Assembly: GCF_023898315.1 (NCBI RefSeq)
Contig: NC_064614.1
Span: 74,288,501 to 74,352,500, forward strand
DNA length: 64,000 nucleotides
Direction: 5' to 3'
Source of the DNA: Schistocerca nitens
Taxonomy: Eukaryota > Arthropoda > Insecta > Orthoptera > Acrididae
This document shows, in pieces, positions 55,303 to 64,000 of the stretch (positions within the stretch are counted from its first letter, which is position 1; every line of letters starts with the position of its first letter). The notes under the pieces were generated by a model, which ran no database searches, was not told the origin of the DNA, and saw only the letters and a program-made list of their open reading frames with translations. The translations under genes and the position numbers were made by a program.

Positions 55303-55711
55303 ACATTTCTCTGGGTCCTTTGCCAATACTCTCCAGTTTCTATAGCCCATCTTCCCAAGACCTTCGATTACTCCATCTTCCCATCTGGCTCTTGGTCGAC
55401 CACGTCCTCTCCCCCCTCCTAGCTTTCCTTGTAATATTATTTTTGCTACTTCTGTATCATTCATGCGAGCCACATGTCCCGCCCACCTCAGTCTGGATGA
55501 TTTCACTATCCTTCTGATGAGTTGGTCTTTGTATATTATATACAGCTCATGGTTGTATCTCCTCCTCCATCTACCTCTTTCACAGATTGGGCCGATAATT
55601 CGTCTAAGTACCTTTCTTTCAAATGCATCCAGTGTTTCAATATCTTTAGTTGTTTATGTCCAGGCTTCAGAGGCATATGTAAGCACTGGTTGTATAAGTG
55701 ATTTATATATA

Positions 55712-57132
55712 CACTCCTGGAAATTGAAATAAGAACACCGTGAATTCGTTGTCCCAGGAAGGGGAAACTTTATTGACACATTCCTGGGGTCAGATACATC
55801 ACATGATCACACTGACAGAACCACAGGCACATAGACACAGGCAACAGAGCATGCACAATGTCGGCAGTAGTACAGTGTATATCCACCTTTCGCAGCAATG
55901 CAGGCTGCTATTCTCCCATGGAGACGATCGTAGAGATGCTGGATGTAGTCCTGTGGAACGGCTTGCCATGCCATTTCCACCTGGCGCCTCAGTTGGACCA
56001 GCGTTCGTGCTGGACGTGCACACCGCGTGAGACGACGCTTCATCCAGTCCCAAACATGCTCAATGGGGGACAGATCCGGAGATCTTGCTGGCCAGGGTAG
56101 TTGACCTACACCTTCTAGAGCACGTTGGGTGGCACGGGATACAGGCGGACGTGCATTGTCCTGTTGGAACAGCACGTTCCCTTGCCGGTCTAGGAATGGT
56201 AGAACGATGGGTTCGATGACGGTTTGGATGTACCGTGCACTATTCAGTGTCCCCTCGACGATCACCAGTGGTGTACGGCCAGTGTAGGAGATCGCTCCCC
56301 ACACCATGATGCCGGGTGTTGGCCCTGTGTGCCTCGGTCGTATGCAGTCCTGATCGTGGCGCTCACCTGCACGGCGCCAAACACGCCTACGGCCATCATT
56401 GGCACCAAGGCAGAAGCGACTCTCATCGCTGAAGACGACACGTCTCCATTCGTCCCTCCATTCACGCCTGTCGCGACACTACGGGAGGCGGGCTGCACGA
56501 TGTTGGGGCGTGAGCGGAAGACGGCCTAACGGTGTGCGGGACCGTAGCCCAGCTTCATGGAGACGGTTGCGAATGGTCCTCGCCGATACCCCAGGAGCAA
56601 CAGTGTCCCTAATTTGCTGGGAAGTGGCGGGCGGTCCCCTACGGCACTGCGTAGGATCCTATGGTGTTGGCGTGCATCCGTGCGTCGCTGCGGTCCGGTC
56701 CCAGGTCGACGGGCACGTGCACCTTCCGCCGACCACTGGCGACAACATCGATGTACTGTGGAGACCTCACGCCCCACGTGTTGAGCAATTCGGCGGTACG
56801 TCCACCCGGCCTCCCGCATGCCCACTATACGGCCTCGCTCAAAGTCCGTCAACTGCACATACGGTTCACGTCCACGCTGTCGCGGCATGCTACCAGTGTT
56901 AAAGACTGCGATGGAGCTCCGTATGCCACGGCAAACTGGCTGACACTGACGGCGGCGGTGCACAAATGCTGCGCACCTAGCGCCATTCGACGGCCAACAC
57001 CGCGGTTCCTGGTGTGTCCGGTGTGCCGTGCGTGTGATCATTGCTTGTACAGCACTCTCGCAGTGTCCGGAGCAAGTATGGTGGGTCTGACACACCGGTG
57101 TCAATGTGTTCTTTTTTCCATTTCCAGGAGTG
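55712..57132 (-). mobile_element. Tc1-like transposon (family A), copy 3
   Basis: Ends CACTCCTGGAAATTGAAA and inverted CACTCCTGGAAATGGAAA, flanked by TA (55710-55711 and 57133-57134). 1421 bp, the same length as copy 2. Inserted in the family IV LINE. Confidence 0.95.
55807..56888 (-). pseudogene. Tc1-like transposase, frameshift and lost stop
   Basis: Starts at the ATG equivalent to MPRQRGREP (56888). The same one-base deletion as copy 2 lies near 56628. The second Asp region is QQDNARPPVSR, with a His changed to Pro. The normal TAG stop after GGYTLY has become TAC, so the frame runs 24 codons further into the 3' UTR, to 55807. Inactive. Confidence 0.93.
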
Positions 57133-57910
57133 TAGTTAATTTCGTGGTACGAGTCAGGAGCCTTAAGGATAGAAGTCTTGTTATGGCAAAATAGTCTCTG
57201 TTGGCCAGTATTAATCTCTGCTTAATTTCATAGGAGGTATCATTTAGATGTGTAACTGTCGAGCCCATATACGTGAAATGTTCAGCTCTCTCAAATGTAT
57301 AATTGCCCATTGTTATTGCATTTGGCATATTTTCTCTATGTGCTTTTCCAGCTGCCATGTATTTTGTTTTTTGTTCATTAATAATGAACCCCATGTTCCT
57401 GCTGGCCGGTTCAAGAGCTGTAAAGGTCACTTTCATTGCTTTTTGAGTTCTTGCTATTATATCTATGTCATCTGCGTAGGCCAGTATCTGCCCTGATTTA
57501 TAGAAGATCGTTCTCCTATTCAGAAGGTTTGCGTTGCTCATCACCTTCTCCAGGGCGGCATTAAAGAGAAGGTATGCCAATGCATCCCCTTGTCGCACTC
57601 CATTTTTAATACTCAATGTGTCGGACAACATTCCTCCTATTCTTACACTACCTTGTGTTTCGCTCATTGTCAGTCTCACCAGCCTTACCAACATTCTAGA
57701 GATTCCCAGTTCATCTAGAGCTTGATGTAACTGCTCTCTATTTATGCTATCATAAGCTGCTTTGAAATCTATAAAGAGGTGATGCGTGCCAAGTCCATAT
57801 TCGTTTGTTTCTTCCAGGATTTGTCTTAAGGTGCATATTTGATCTATAGTTGACTTCCCAGGAAGGAATCCGCATTGGTACGGCCCCGTCTCCCTCTGTA
57901 TGATGGGGAG

Positions 57911-58244
57911 TGTTAGAGAGGAGCAGATGTATTCACATAATCACCACACAAAAGTACTGTTAAAAAACAACCCTGTAAACATTTTTGCAGCGATGCCTTT
58001 GGATGAGCTGTTATACGTCAGCCACAGTTCCGAAAATCAAAAACGTCAATAGTGGACATTTGCAGCTCCTCTTATACGCTGTCTTCATTAGCCAGTATAA
58101 CTTACATGGTATGGGAAATCTAAAAATCTTATGGTCAGTTTTGTACAGGGTATCCCTTACGTTTATATACCGGTTGTGTTTTACACAAGTATTTCACATA
58201 AACTCTCCCGAATAAGCTCACTGTACTGAATGGTAGTGTGTCCC
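57911..58244. other. no gene; right copy of the long target duplication
   Basis: The first 60 bases duplicate 55230-55302 (see there). The rest has no recognisable feature. Confidence 0.5.
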
Positions 58245-58501
58245 CTACAAGAGCACATTCGTCGGCTTTTAGGGCTGCAGGCAGTGTAGAACTAGTTACT
58301 CTTTGATCCTCGTAAGTAGACGTGAGACATAGCAATGAGGTGGCGCCTATGAAAAAGTCGGTTGTACGTATTCAGCGCCGTCGACTTGGAGACATACCAG
58401 AATACCAGAAAGGACTTACCGCATGTGGACGAGCCAATGACCCCACATTGCTGAAGTTTCTCAGTTTGTTGTGTATCATGGCAGACTGTCCAACGTGTAT
58501 A

Positions 58502-60388
58502 CAGGGTGGTCCATTGATAGTGACCAGGCCAGATATCTCACGAAATAAGCGTCAAACGAAAACACTACAAACAACGAAACTCGTCTAGCTCGCAGGGGGA
58601 AACCAGATGGCGCTATGGTTGGCCCGCTAGATGGCGCTGTCATAGGTCAAACGGATATCAACAGCGTCTTTTTAAAATAGGAACCCCCATATTTATTAAA
58701 TATTCGTGTGGTATGAATGTTTTAGTTGGACCACTTTTTTCGCTTTGTGATAGATGGCGCTGTAATAGTCACAAACGTATAAGTACGTAGTATCACGTAA
58801 CATTCCTCCAGTGCGGACGGTATTTGCTTCGTGATACATTACTCGTGTTAAAATGGACCGTTTAACAATTGCGGAAAACGTCGATATCGTATTGATATCT
58901 TGCTATTGTGATCAAAATGCCCAACGAGCGTGTGCTATTTATGCTGCTCGGTATCCTGGACGACATCATCCAAGTGTCCGGACCGCTCAGCGGATAGTTA
59001 CGTTATTTAAGGAAACAGAAAGTGTTCATCCACATGTGAAACGTCAACCACGACCTGCAACAAATGATGATGTCCAAGTAGTTGTTCTAGCTGCTTTCGC
59101 GGCTAATCCGCACATCAGTAGCAGACAAATTGCACGAGAATCGGGAATCTCAAAAACGTCTGTGTTGAGAATGCTACATCAACATCGATTGCACCCGTAC
59201 CATATTTCCATGCACCAGGAATTGCATAGCGACGACTTTGAACGTCGTGTACAGTTCTGATACTGGGCACAAGAGAAATTACGGGACGATGACAGACTTT
59301 TTTCACGTGATCCATTTAGCGACGAAGCGTCATTCACCAACAGCGTTAACGTAAAACGGTATAATATGCTCTACTGGGCAACGGAAAATCCACGATGGCT
59401 GCGAGAAGCGGAACATCAGCGACCTTGGCGGGTTAATGTATGTTACCGCATTATGGGAAGAAGGATAATTGACCCTCATTTTATCGATGGCAGTCTAAGT
59501 GGTGCAATGTATGCTGATTCCCTACGTAATGGTCTACCGATGTTACTACAAGATGTTTCACTGCATGACAGGATGGCGATGTACTTCCAACATAATGGAT
59601 GTCCGGCACATAGCTCGCGTGCGGTTGAAGCGGTATTGAATAGCATATTTCATGACAGGTGGATTGGTCGTCGAAGCACCATACCATGGCCCTCACGTTC
59701 ACCGGATCTGACGTCCCCGGATTTCTTTCTGTGGGGAAAGGTGAAGGGTATTTGCCATCGTGATCCACCGACAACGCCTGGCAACATGCGTCAACGCAAT
59801 GGCAATGCATGTGCGAACATTACAGAAGGCGAACTACTCGCTGTTGAGAGGAATGTTGTTACACGTATTGCCAAATGCATTGCGGTTGACGCACATCATT
59901 TTGAGCATTTATTGCATTAATGTGGTATTTACAGGTAATCACGCTGTAACAGCATGCTTTCTCAGAAATAATAAGTTCACAAAGGTACATATATCACATT
60001 GGAACAACCGAAATAAAATGTTCAAACGTACCTAAGTTCTGTATTTTAATTTAAAAAACCTACCTGTTGTCAGCTGTTCGTCTAAAATTGTGAGCCATAT
60101 GTTGGAGACTATTACAACGACATCTATCACAAAGCGAAAAAAGTGGTCCAACTAAAACATTCATATTTCTTTACGTACCACACGAATATGTAATAAAAAT
60201 GGGGGTTCCTATTTAAAAAAGACGCAGTTGATATCCGTTTGACCTATGGCAACGCCATCTAGCGGGACAACCACAGCGCCACCTCGTTTGCCCCTTCAAG
60301 CTAGACAAGTTTCGTTCTTTGTAGTTTTTTCGTTTGACGCTTTATTTCGTGAGATATTTGGCCTGGTCACGATCAAAGGACCACCCTG
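58502..60388 (+). mobile_element. DD41D Tc1/mariner-superfamily element with long TIRs
   Basis: Termini CAGGGTGGTCC face each other and are flanked by TA (58500-58501 and 60389-60390). Inverted repeats of about 260 bp remain alignable, including atctcacgaaataa, ggtcaaacggatatcaac, ggaaccccca and agttggaccacttttttcgc. The single gene lies on the plus strand. Total size is 1887 bp. Confidence 0.92.
58853..59920 (+). pseudogene. DD41D-type transposase with internal stop and D-to-N catalytic change
   Basis: Starts MDRLTIAENVDIVLI, then an HTH region (HISSRQIARESGISKTSVLRML). A TGA at 59258-59260 ends the first frame after RRVQF, and coding continues in the same frame. The first Asp is in FSDEASFTN. 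The second catalytic position is YFQHNGCPAH, where relatives have HDG, so Asp is changed to Asn. The third is SPDLTSPDFFLWG. I count 41 residues between the second and third positions, which matches the DD41D group rather than Tc1 (34) or mariner (34). Confidence 0.88.
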
Positions 60389-60640
60389 TACAAAGAAGAT
60401 GAAGCTCTCGCTACCATCACACCGTAAAACCAGTGGCCATAAAAATGGTCGTAACCGATAGCAGTCAGAGGCGAGGGTGACAGTTTGTCAATGACAGCTG
60501 ATTTCATACCTGACATGAATTGCTCCTGCCAGTGAATGCACGTCATTCCATTCACGTTCATGGCGAATGTTACGAAGAGAACTGCGTGCGATGGACATTT
60601 GCTACCATGTATCTCGCAAAAAGCGAATTGCTCGCAGCAC

Positions 60641-61024
60641 CACATGAAGCTGTACGTGTATAATGGCCCATACAACACAGAATCATGTCAGTAGGTTGCG
60701 TAGGTTGCTGGTGGTGCGCGTTGTGTTCACTATTTTGTATCTTTTAAGATGTTACAAGTTGTCGTGTGTATTGAAGCCCACTGATGCATTTGACCTTCGG
60801 TGTGCAGAGAGTGCAGTTAAGGCCAAAGGCGGTGGTTTTTTTCAGTTTTGGGAACAATATTCGGACACATTTAATGAGGTTGCTGTAAACACGAACCAGT
60901 ATGTTTATTTAACCTTTTTCGGTGAGCAAGTTTCGTACTTTCTGCTACATGTAGTAATGAATAAGCTATGGAAACTAGAGTGCCAACAGCGTTGTTCACA
61001 TCCGTTCCCCGTTTAACATCACTC
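60641..61024. other. no recognised gene; 117-codon open frame
   Basis: The plus frame 60663-61016 is open for 117 codons with a hydrophobic start (LLVVRVVFTILYLLRC) and no family I know. It has no upstream context of its own. It may be chance or decayed transposon sequence. Confidence 0.25.
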
Positions 61025-61029
61025 ACGCA

Positions 61030-61410
61030 TCATCAGGATGAAGTTTTCAATCTGCGGCGAAGTGTGAGCTGATGTGACACTTCCTGGCAGATTAAAACTG
61101 TGCGCCGGACCGAGACTCGGACTCGGGACCTTTGCCTTTCACGGGCAAGTGCTCTGTCAGCCGAGCTACTAACGCGCAAGCCATCCTCTCAGCTCTAATT
61201 CCGCCTCATCCTAATCTGCTACCTTCCAAACATTACAGAATTTCCTCTGTGGAACTCGCAGAAATAGTACTCGTAGAAGAAAGGATATTGGATAGAGCAC
61301 GTGTCCACGAAAGGCACGTGTCCCAAGTCTCGTTACTGCACACAGTTTTAATCTGCCAGGGAGTTTCCGTGAGGCATCCCATCGCACACAGTCTGGGTAC
61401 AACGTAACAA
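61030..61410. repeat. fold-back repeat with inverted family III SINE-like ends
   Basis: 61078-61156 and 61293-61373 are inverted relatives: ctggcagattaaaactgtg on both, then gggacctttgcctttcacgg versus gggacacgtgcctttcgtgg. On the minus strand the left arm holds a tRNA-like head (tagctcggctgacagagcacttgcccg ... gtccgagtctcgg), the same as at 46386. The centre (61157-61292) is unrelated. It could be two SINEs inserted in opposite directions or one fold-back unit. Confidence 0.65.
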
Positions 61411-61645
61411 TAAACATCGCCGAATTTTGGTAGCTCTGCGGGATGTAAACATCAGTGAGTAGTTCTAGGTTGACATGGAAGACACTTGCCCTCGCCAAAT
61501 TGATGTCACTATCGAGGCTGTAGGCGATGGTACATGGTATTAACGTGATTTCTGATGCTGTGCCCTCATTCTTTCTCCAGTTTGCTAAGTTTCATGCGTT
61601 TGAAAACACAATGCTTGGTACGACTATAAGATGGTATTCTTTGGG

Positions 61646-62530
61646 TGTGTGAGACAGGGTTGTAGCCTCTCCCCGATGTTATTCAATCTGTATATTGAGC
61701 AAGCAGTAAAGGAAACAAAAGAAAAATTCGGAGTAGGTATTAAAATCCACGGAGAAAAAAATAAAAACTTTGAGGTTCGCCGATGACATTGTAATTCTGT
61801 CAGAGACAGCAAAGGACGTGGAAGAGCAGTTGAACGGAATGGACAGTGTCTTGAAAGGAGGATATAAGATGTACATCAACAAAAGCAAAACGAGGATAAT
61901 GGAATGTAGTCTAATTAAGTAGGGTGTTGCTGAGGGAATTAGATTAGGAAATGAGACACTTAAAGTAGTAAAATAGTTTTGCTTTTTGGGGAACAAAATA
62001 ACTGATGATGGTCGAAGAAGAGAGGATATAAAAAGTAGAATGGCAATGGCAAGGAAAGTGTCAGGAAGAGAAGAGAAATTTGTTAACATCGAGTATATAT
62101 TTAAGTGTCAGGATGTCTTTTCCGGAAGTATTTGTATGGAGTGTAGCCATGTATGGAATTGAAACAGGGACGAGAAATAGTTAGGACAAGAAGAGAACAG
62201 AAGCTTTCGAAATGTGGTGCTACAGAGGAATGCTGAGGATTGGATGGGTAGATCACATAACTAGTGAGGAGGTATTGAATAGAATTGTGGAGAAGAGGAG
62301 TTTGTGGCACAACTTGACAAGAAGAAGGGACCGATAGGTAGGACATGTTCTGAGGCATCAAGGGATCACAAATTTAGCGTTGGAGGTTAGCGTTGAGGGT
62401 AAGAATCATAGAGGGAGACCAAGAGATGAATACACTAAGCAGATTCAGAAGGATGTAGGCTGCAGTAAGTACTGAGAGATGAAGAAACTTGCACAGTATG
62501 GAGTAGCATGGAGAGCTGCATCAAACTAGT
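61646..62530 (+). pseudogene. RTE-like reverse transcriptase, C-terminal third, broken
   Basis: VRQGCSLSPMLFNLYIEQAVKETKEKFGVGIKIHGE, then a frameshift in an A-run near 61758 before LRFADDIVILS. Further stops occur at 61919 and 61975 and frameshifts near 62070. The C-terminal text RRRDR-VGHVLRHQGITN and the basic end are recognisable. Confidence 0.9.
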
Positions 62531-62572
62531 TTCAGGACTGAATACCACCACCACAACAACAACAACAACAAC
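61646..62572 (+). mobile_element. RTE-like LINE fragment (AAC-tail subfamily)
   Basis: Flanked by a perfect 10-bp duplication ATTCTTTGGG (61636-61645 and 62573-62582). It begins at RT motif B (CVRQGCSLSPMLFN) and ends (AAC)n. Because both ends are fixed, this is a clean 5'-truncated insertion. Confidence 0.95.
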
Positions 62573-62582
62573 ATTCTTTGGG

Positions 62583-64000
62583 GTACGATTGCAAATCAGG
62601 ATGAACCTGCTACTCGGAGTATTGAAATGGTGACCATACGAGAAATTCTACAAGTGTGCGATAGCCTATACTCGCTGACAGGCGTAGTTAACACAGGTTC
62701 CTTTTAAATTTCCTTTACGAAATTTAAAACAAGTGATTCTGAAAATTGAATAGCATCCGTTTTCTGCTGACTCTGTACGTACGCTCGAGCATCCCTGATG
62801 TCTGCAGATCGGTAGAGGCTGCAAGGCAAGCTACATCCCGAGTGACGGCTGGCCATTAATCACATTACCGCCGGACGGCCGCTGACGGACAAGAGATAAG
62901 CCACTGGTGCACAAACAGCAGAGCCCGGAAAACAAACAGCCGCTGGTCCCGGCGTGCCATCAAAATACCGGGACACGCGGCTCCTGGTCCCTGTCAAACG
63001 CCTAGGTGCGTAGCCACTGTCCAGATGCTCCGAGCAGGTGCTTCCATGTCAGAACGTAGCACACGACCAGTTTTAAGGCGGCACTTCAGTCAGCTTTTCC
63101 TACTGTGTCTCAATTTTAGACCTCGCCTCTGATAGAGAATTGATCAGAATGAATCATAATGAGTTCAGGAACTACAAAGGCCACTGTACAGTGAAAAGCT
63201 ACTGAATTCTTCGTTTATGTGTAAATAAGTTTTTGCAAGTCACGTCTCAAGTTGTGTCGACCAGTGTGCGATTTGCAGGGGGGGATGGAGGGATTTCCCC
63301 CCTCTGGATCAGACCATCCCTTCCTCTGGTTTTAGTTTATGCATCCCAACCTGGGATGTTTATTTCCCACGCACTGGAGTAAAACTTTACACATAATTTA
63401 AATTTGTGGAGCCGAACATTGAAAGTTTTTAATACAGTCTTACGATTAATATGTTTGCTTATTAATTTTGAAAAAGTGTTATGTAGTAGCTAAGCATTTC
63501 AAAACATTTAGAACTAAATCATCATTATCATGTTGTCATTGTTGCTTTCGTGGTGCGTCATCCGTTTACATGCGAGCTTACGAGGGAAGTAGTGTGGCAG
63601 TCATACCGCAGCAGTCGTACCGCAGAGTTGGGTGAGCTGGGGGCTGAAATTCCCACCCGGGCCCTGACACAGGGTGGTGACCCGATACCTGTGGGAACAT
63701 TTACTGGTCGGCCACCTTTTGGCAACGGTATGGCGCAGACTAACGCGCCTGGGACGAAAGCACAAAGTAGCGCGAAGTGAGCAACGGTACTGGTCAGACG
63801 GGATCGGACAGTCTGACTTCACTAGCCGCGAACCATGTGGGTGGAGCTTAACACAGGCTCCCCAGCATAGCGTACTCCAAATTAATCGGTGCCGTGTTTT
63901 CGCTGCCTCGCGTCCGCCAAACACACGGCGATCTTCACACGTTCCCGCTTCAGTAGCTTCACTAGTGAGTTGAGTGCGTCCGGGCCTGTAAGAACTACGG
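62583..64000. other. no gene recognised; GC-rich patches
   Basis: 62840-63010 and 63540-64000 are GC-richer than average. Overlapping frames occur at 63550-63780 and 63674-63973 (plus) and 63601-63924 (minus), none with family resemblance. A G-run lies at 63278-63284. The end may be the start of another repeat cut by the window edge. Confidence 0.3.

Larger units (their letters stand above)
55320..57880 (-). pseudogene. LINE reverse transcriptase (family IV), interrupted
   Basis: 57880-57700 has text leading into motif A (FIDFKAAYDSINREQL-like, in a lower-quality frame). 57694-57135 has KNGVRQGDALAYLLFNAALEKV (motif B), LAYADDIDIIARTQ (motif C) and MGSTVTHLNDTSYEIKQRL. After the transposon, 55700-55320 has AFERKVLRRIIGPICERGRWRRRYNHELY, RLRWAGHVARM and GRGRGRPRARWEDGVIEGLG. 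Motif C keeps both Asp residues. Confidence 0.85.
55303..57910 (-). mobile_element. non-LTR LINE (clade unassigned, family IV), split by Tc1 copy 3
   Basis: Two coding pieces on the minus strand (57907-57135 and 55708-55303) flank the Tc1 element. The host sequence on both sides is the same 45-50 bp, a long target duplication whose left copy has expanded C- and CA-runs. It is 5' truncated in the RT and ends just after the coding region. Confidence 0.8.
58245..60640 (+). other. possible decayed Tc1-like sequence hosting the DD41D element
   Basis: Left flank text VRIQRRRLGDIPEYQKGLTACG (58350-58420) and right flank text HSRSWRMLRRELRAMDICYHVSRKK (60540-60620) have the wording of Tc1-type HTH regions (for example the VRRELHAMGI... 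block). If so, the DD41D element entered another Tc1-like copy. Ends of that older copy are not visible. This is weak. Confidence 0.25.

Noticed and set aside
54934..55506. 190-codon minus-strand frame that looks like one protein
   Set aside because: Only the first third is LINE coding text (AGHVARM ... ARWEDGV); the rest reads through the C-run, the duplicated target and the end of another LINE.
60663..61016. 117-codon frame as a possible host exon
   Set aside because: No family resemblance, no splice context, and transposon relics lie on both sides.

Overview
This is a eukaryotic window made almost entirely of transposable elements. Its tRNA-derived SINEs, its LINEs with (AAC)n or (TGTAGA)n tails and its Tc1/mariner copies look to me like those of large orthopteran genomes, most likely a grasshopper or locust of the Schistocerca type. 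That assignment is from memory, not from a search. I found no host gene, rRNA gene, functional tRNA gene or CRISPR array.

Layout. 0-5.3 kb is AT-rich sequence with possible LTR remnants. 5.3-9.85 kb holds an RTE-like LINE fragment on the minus strand next to a CR1/L2-like LINE on the plus strand that has an esterase ORF1. 10.85-14.72 kb is a minus-strand LINE split by a second LINE, which is itself split by a SINE. 14.7-17.4 kb holds another RTE copy and a LINE remnant. 17.6-25.8 kb is an old minus-strand Gypsy-type LTR element that lost its RT region. It now carries a SINE, a CR1-like LINE with a long fold-back DNA element inside it, and in its 5' LTR a Tc1-like element with an intact transposase.

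25.9-33.8 kb holds a dead mariner (DD34D), an RTE tail, two CR1-like copies, a SINE and a second Tc1-like family. 33.8-39 kb is mostly unassigned, with one MITE and one IS630-type element. 39.3-42.3 kb holds an RTE copy and a tandem repeat of about 180 bp. 42.7-46.5 kb holds three SINEs and a Tc1-like relic split by a solo LTR. 46.8-55.0 kb is one CR1-like LINE opened by successive insertions: an LTR-like block, a hairpin element, an RTE fragment with a SINE, and a nearly complete RTE with a Tc1 copy inside. 55.3-57.9 kb is a further LINE with a third Tc1 copy. 58.5-60.4 kb is a DD41D Tc1/mariner element with TIRs of about 260 bp. 61-62.6 kb holds a fold-back repeat and an RTE fragment. The last 1.4 kb is unassigned.

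These are parasites of one another rather than cooperating genes. LINE reverse transcriptases plausibly supplied mobility to the SINEs. A functional Tc1 transposase plausibly moved dead Tc1 copies in trans, because two of the three copies share the same frameshift. Target-site duplications readable at many junctions give the relative order of insertions.
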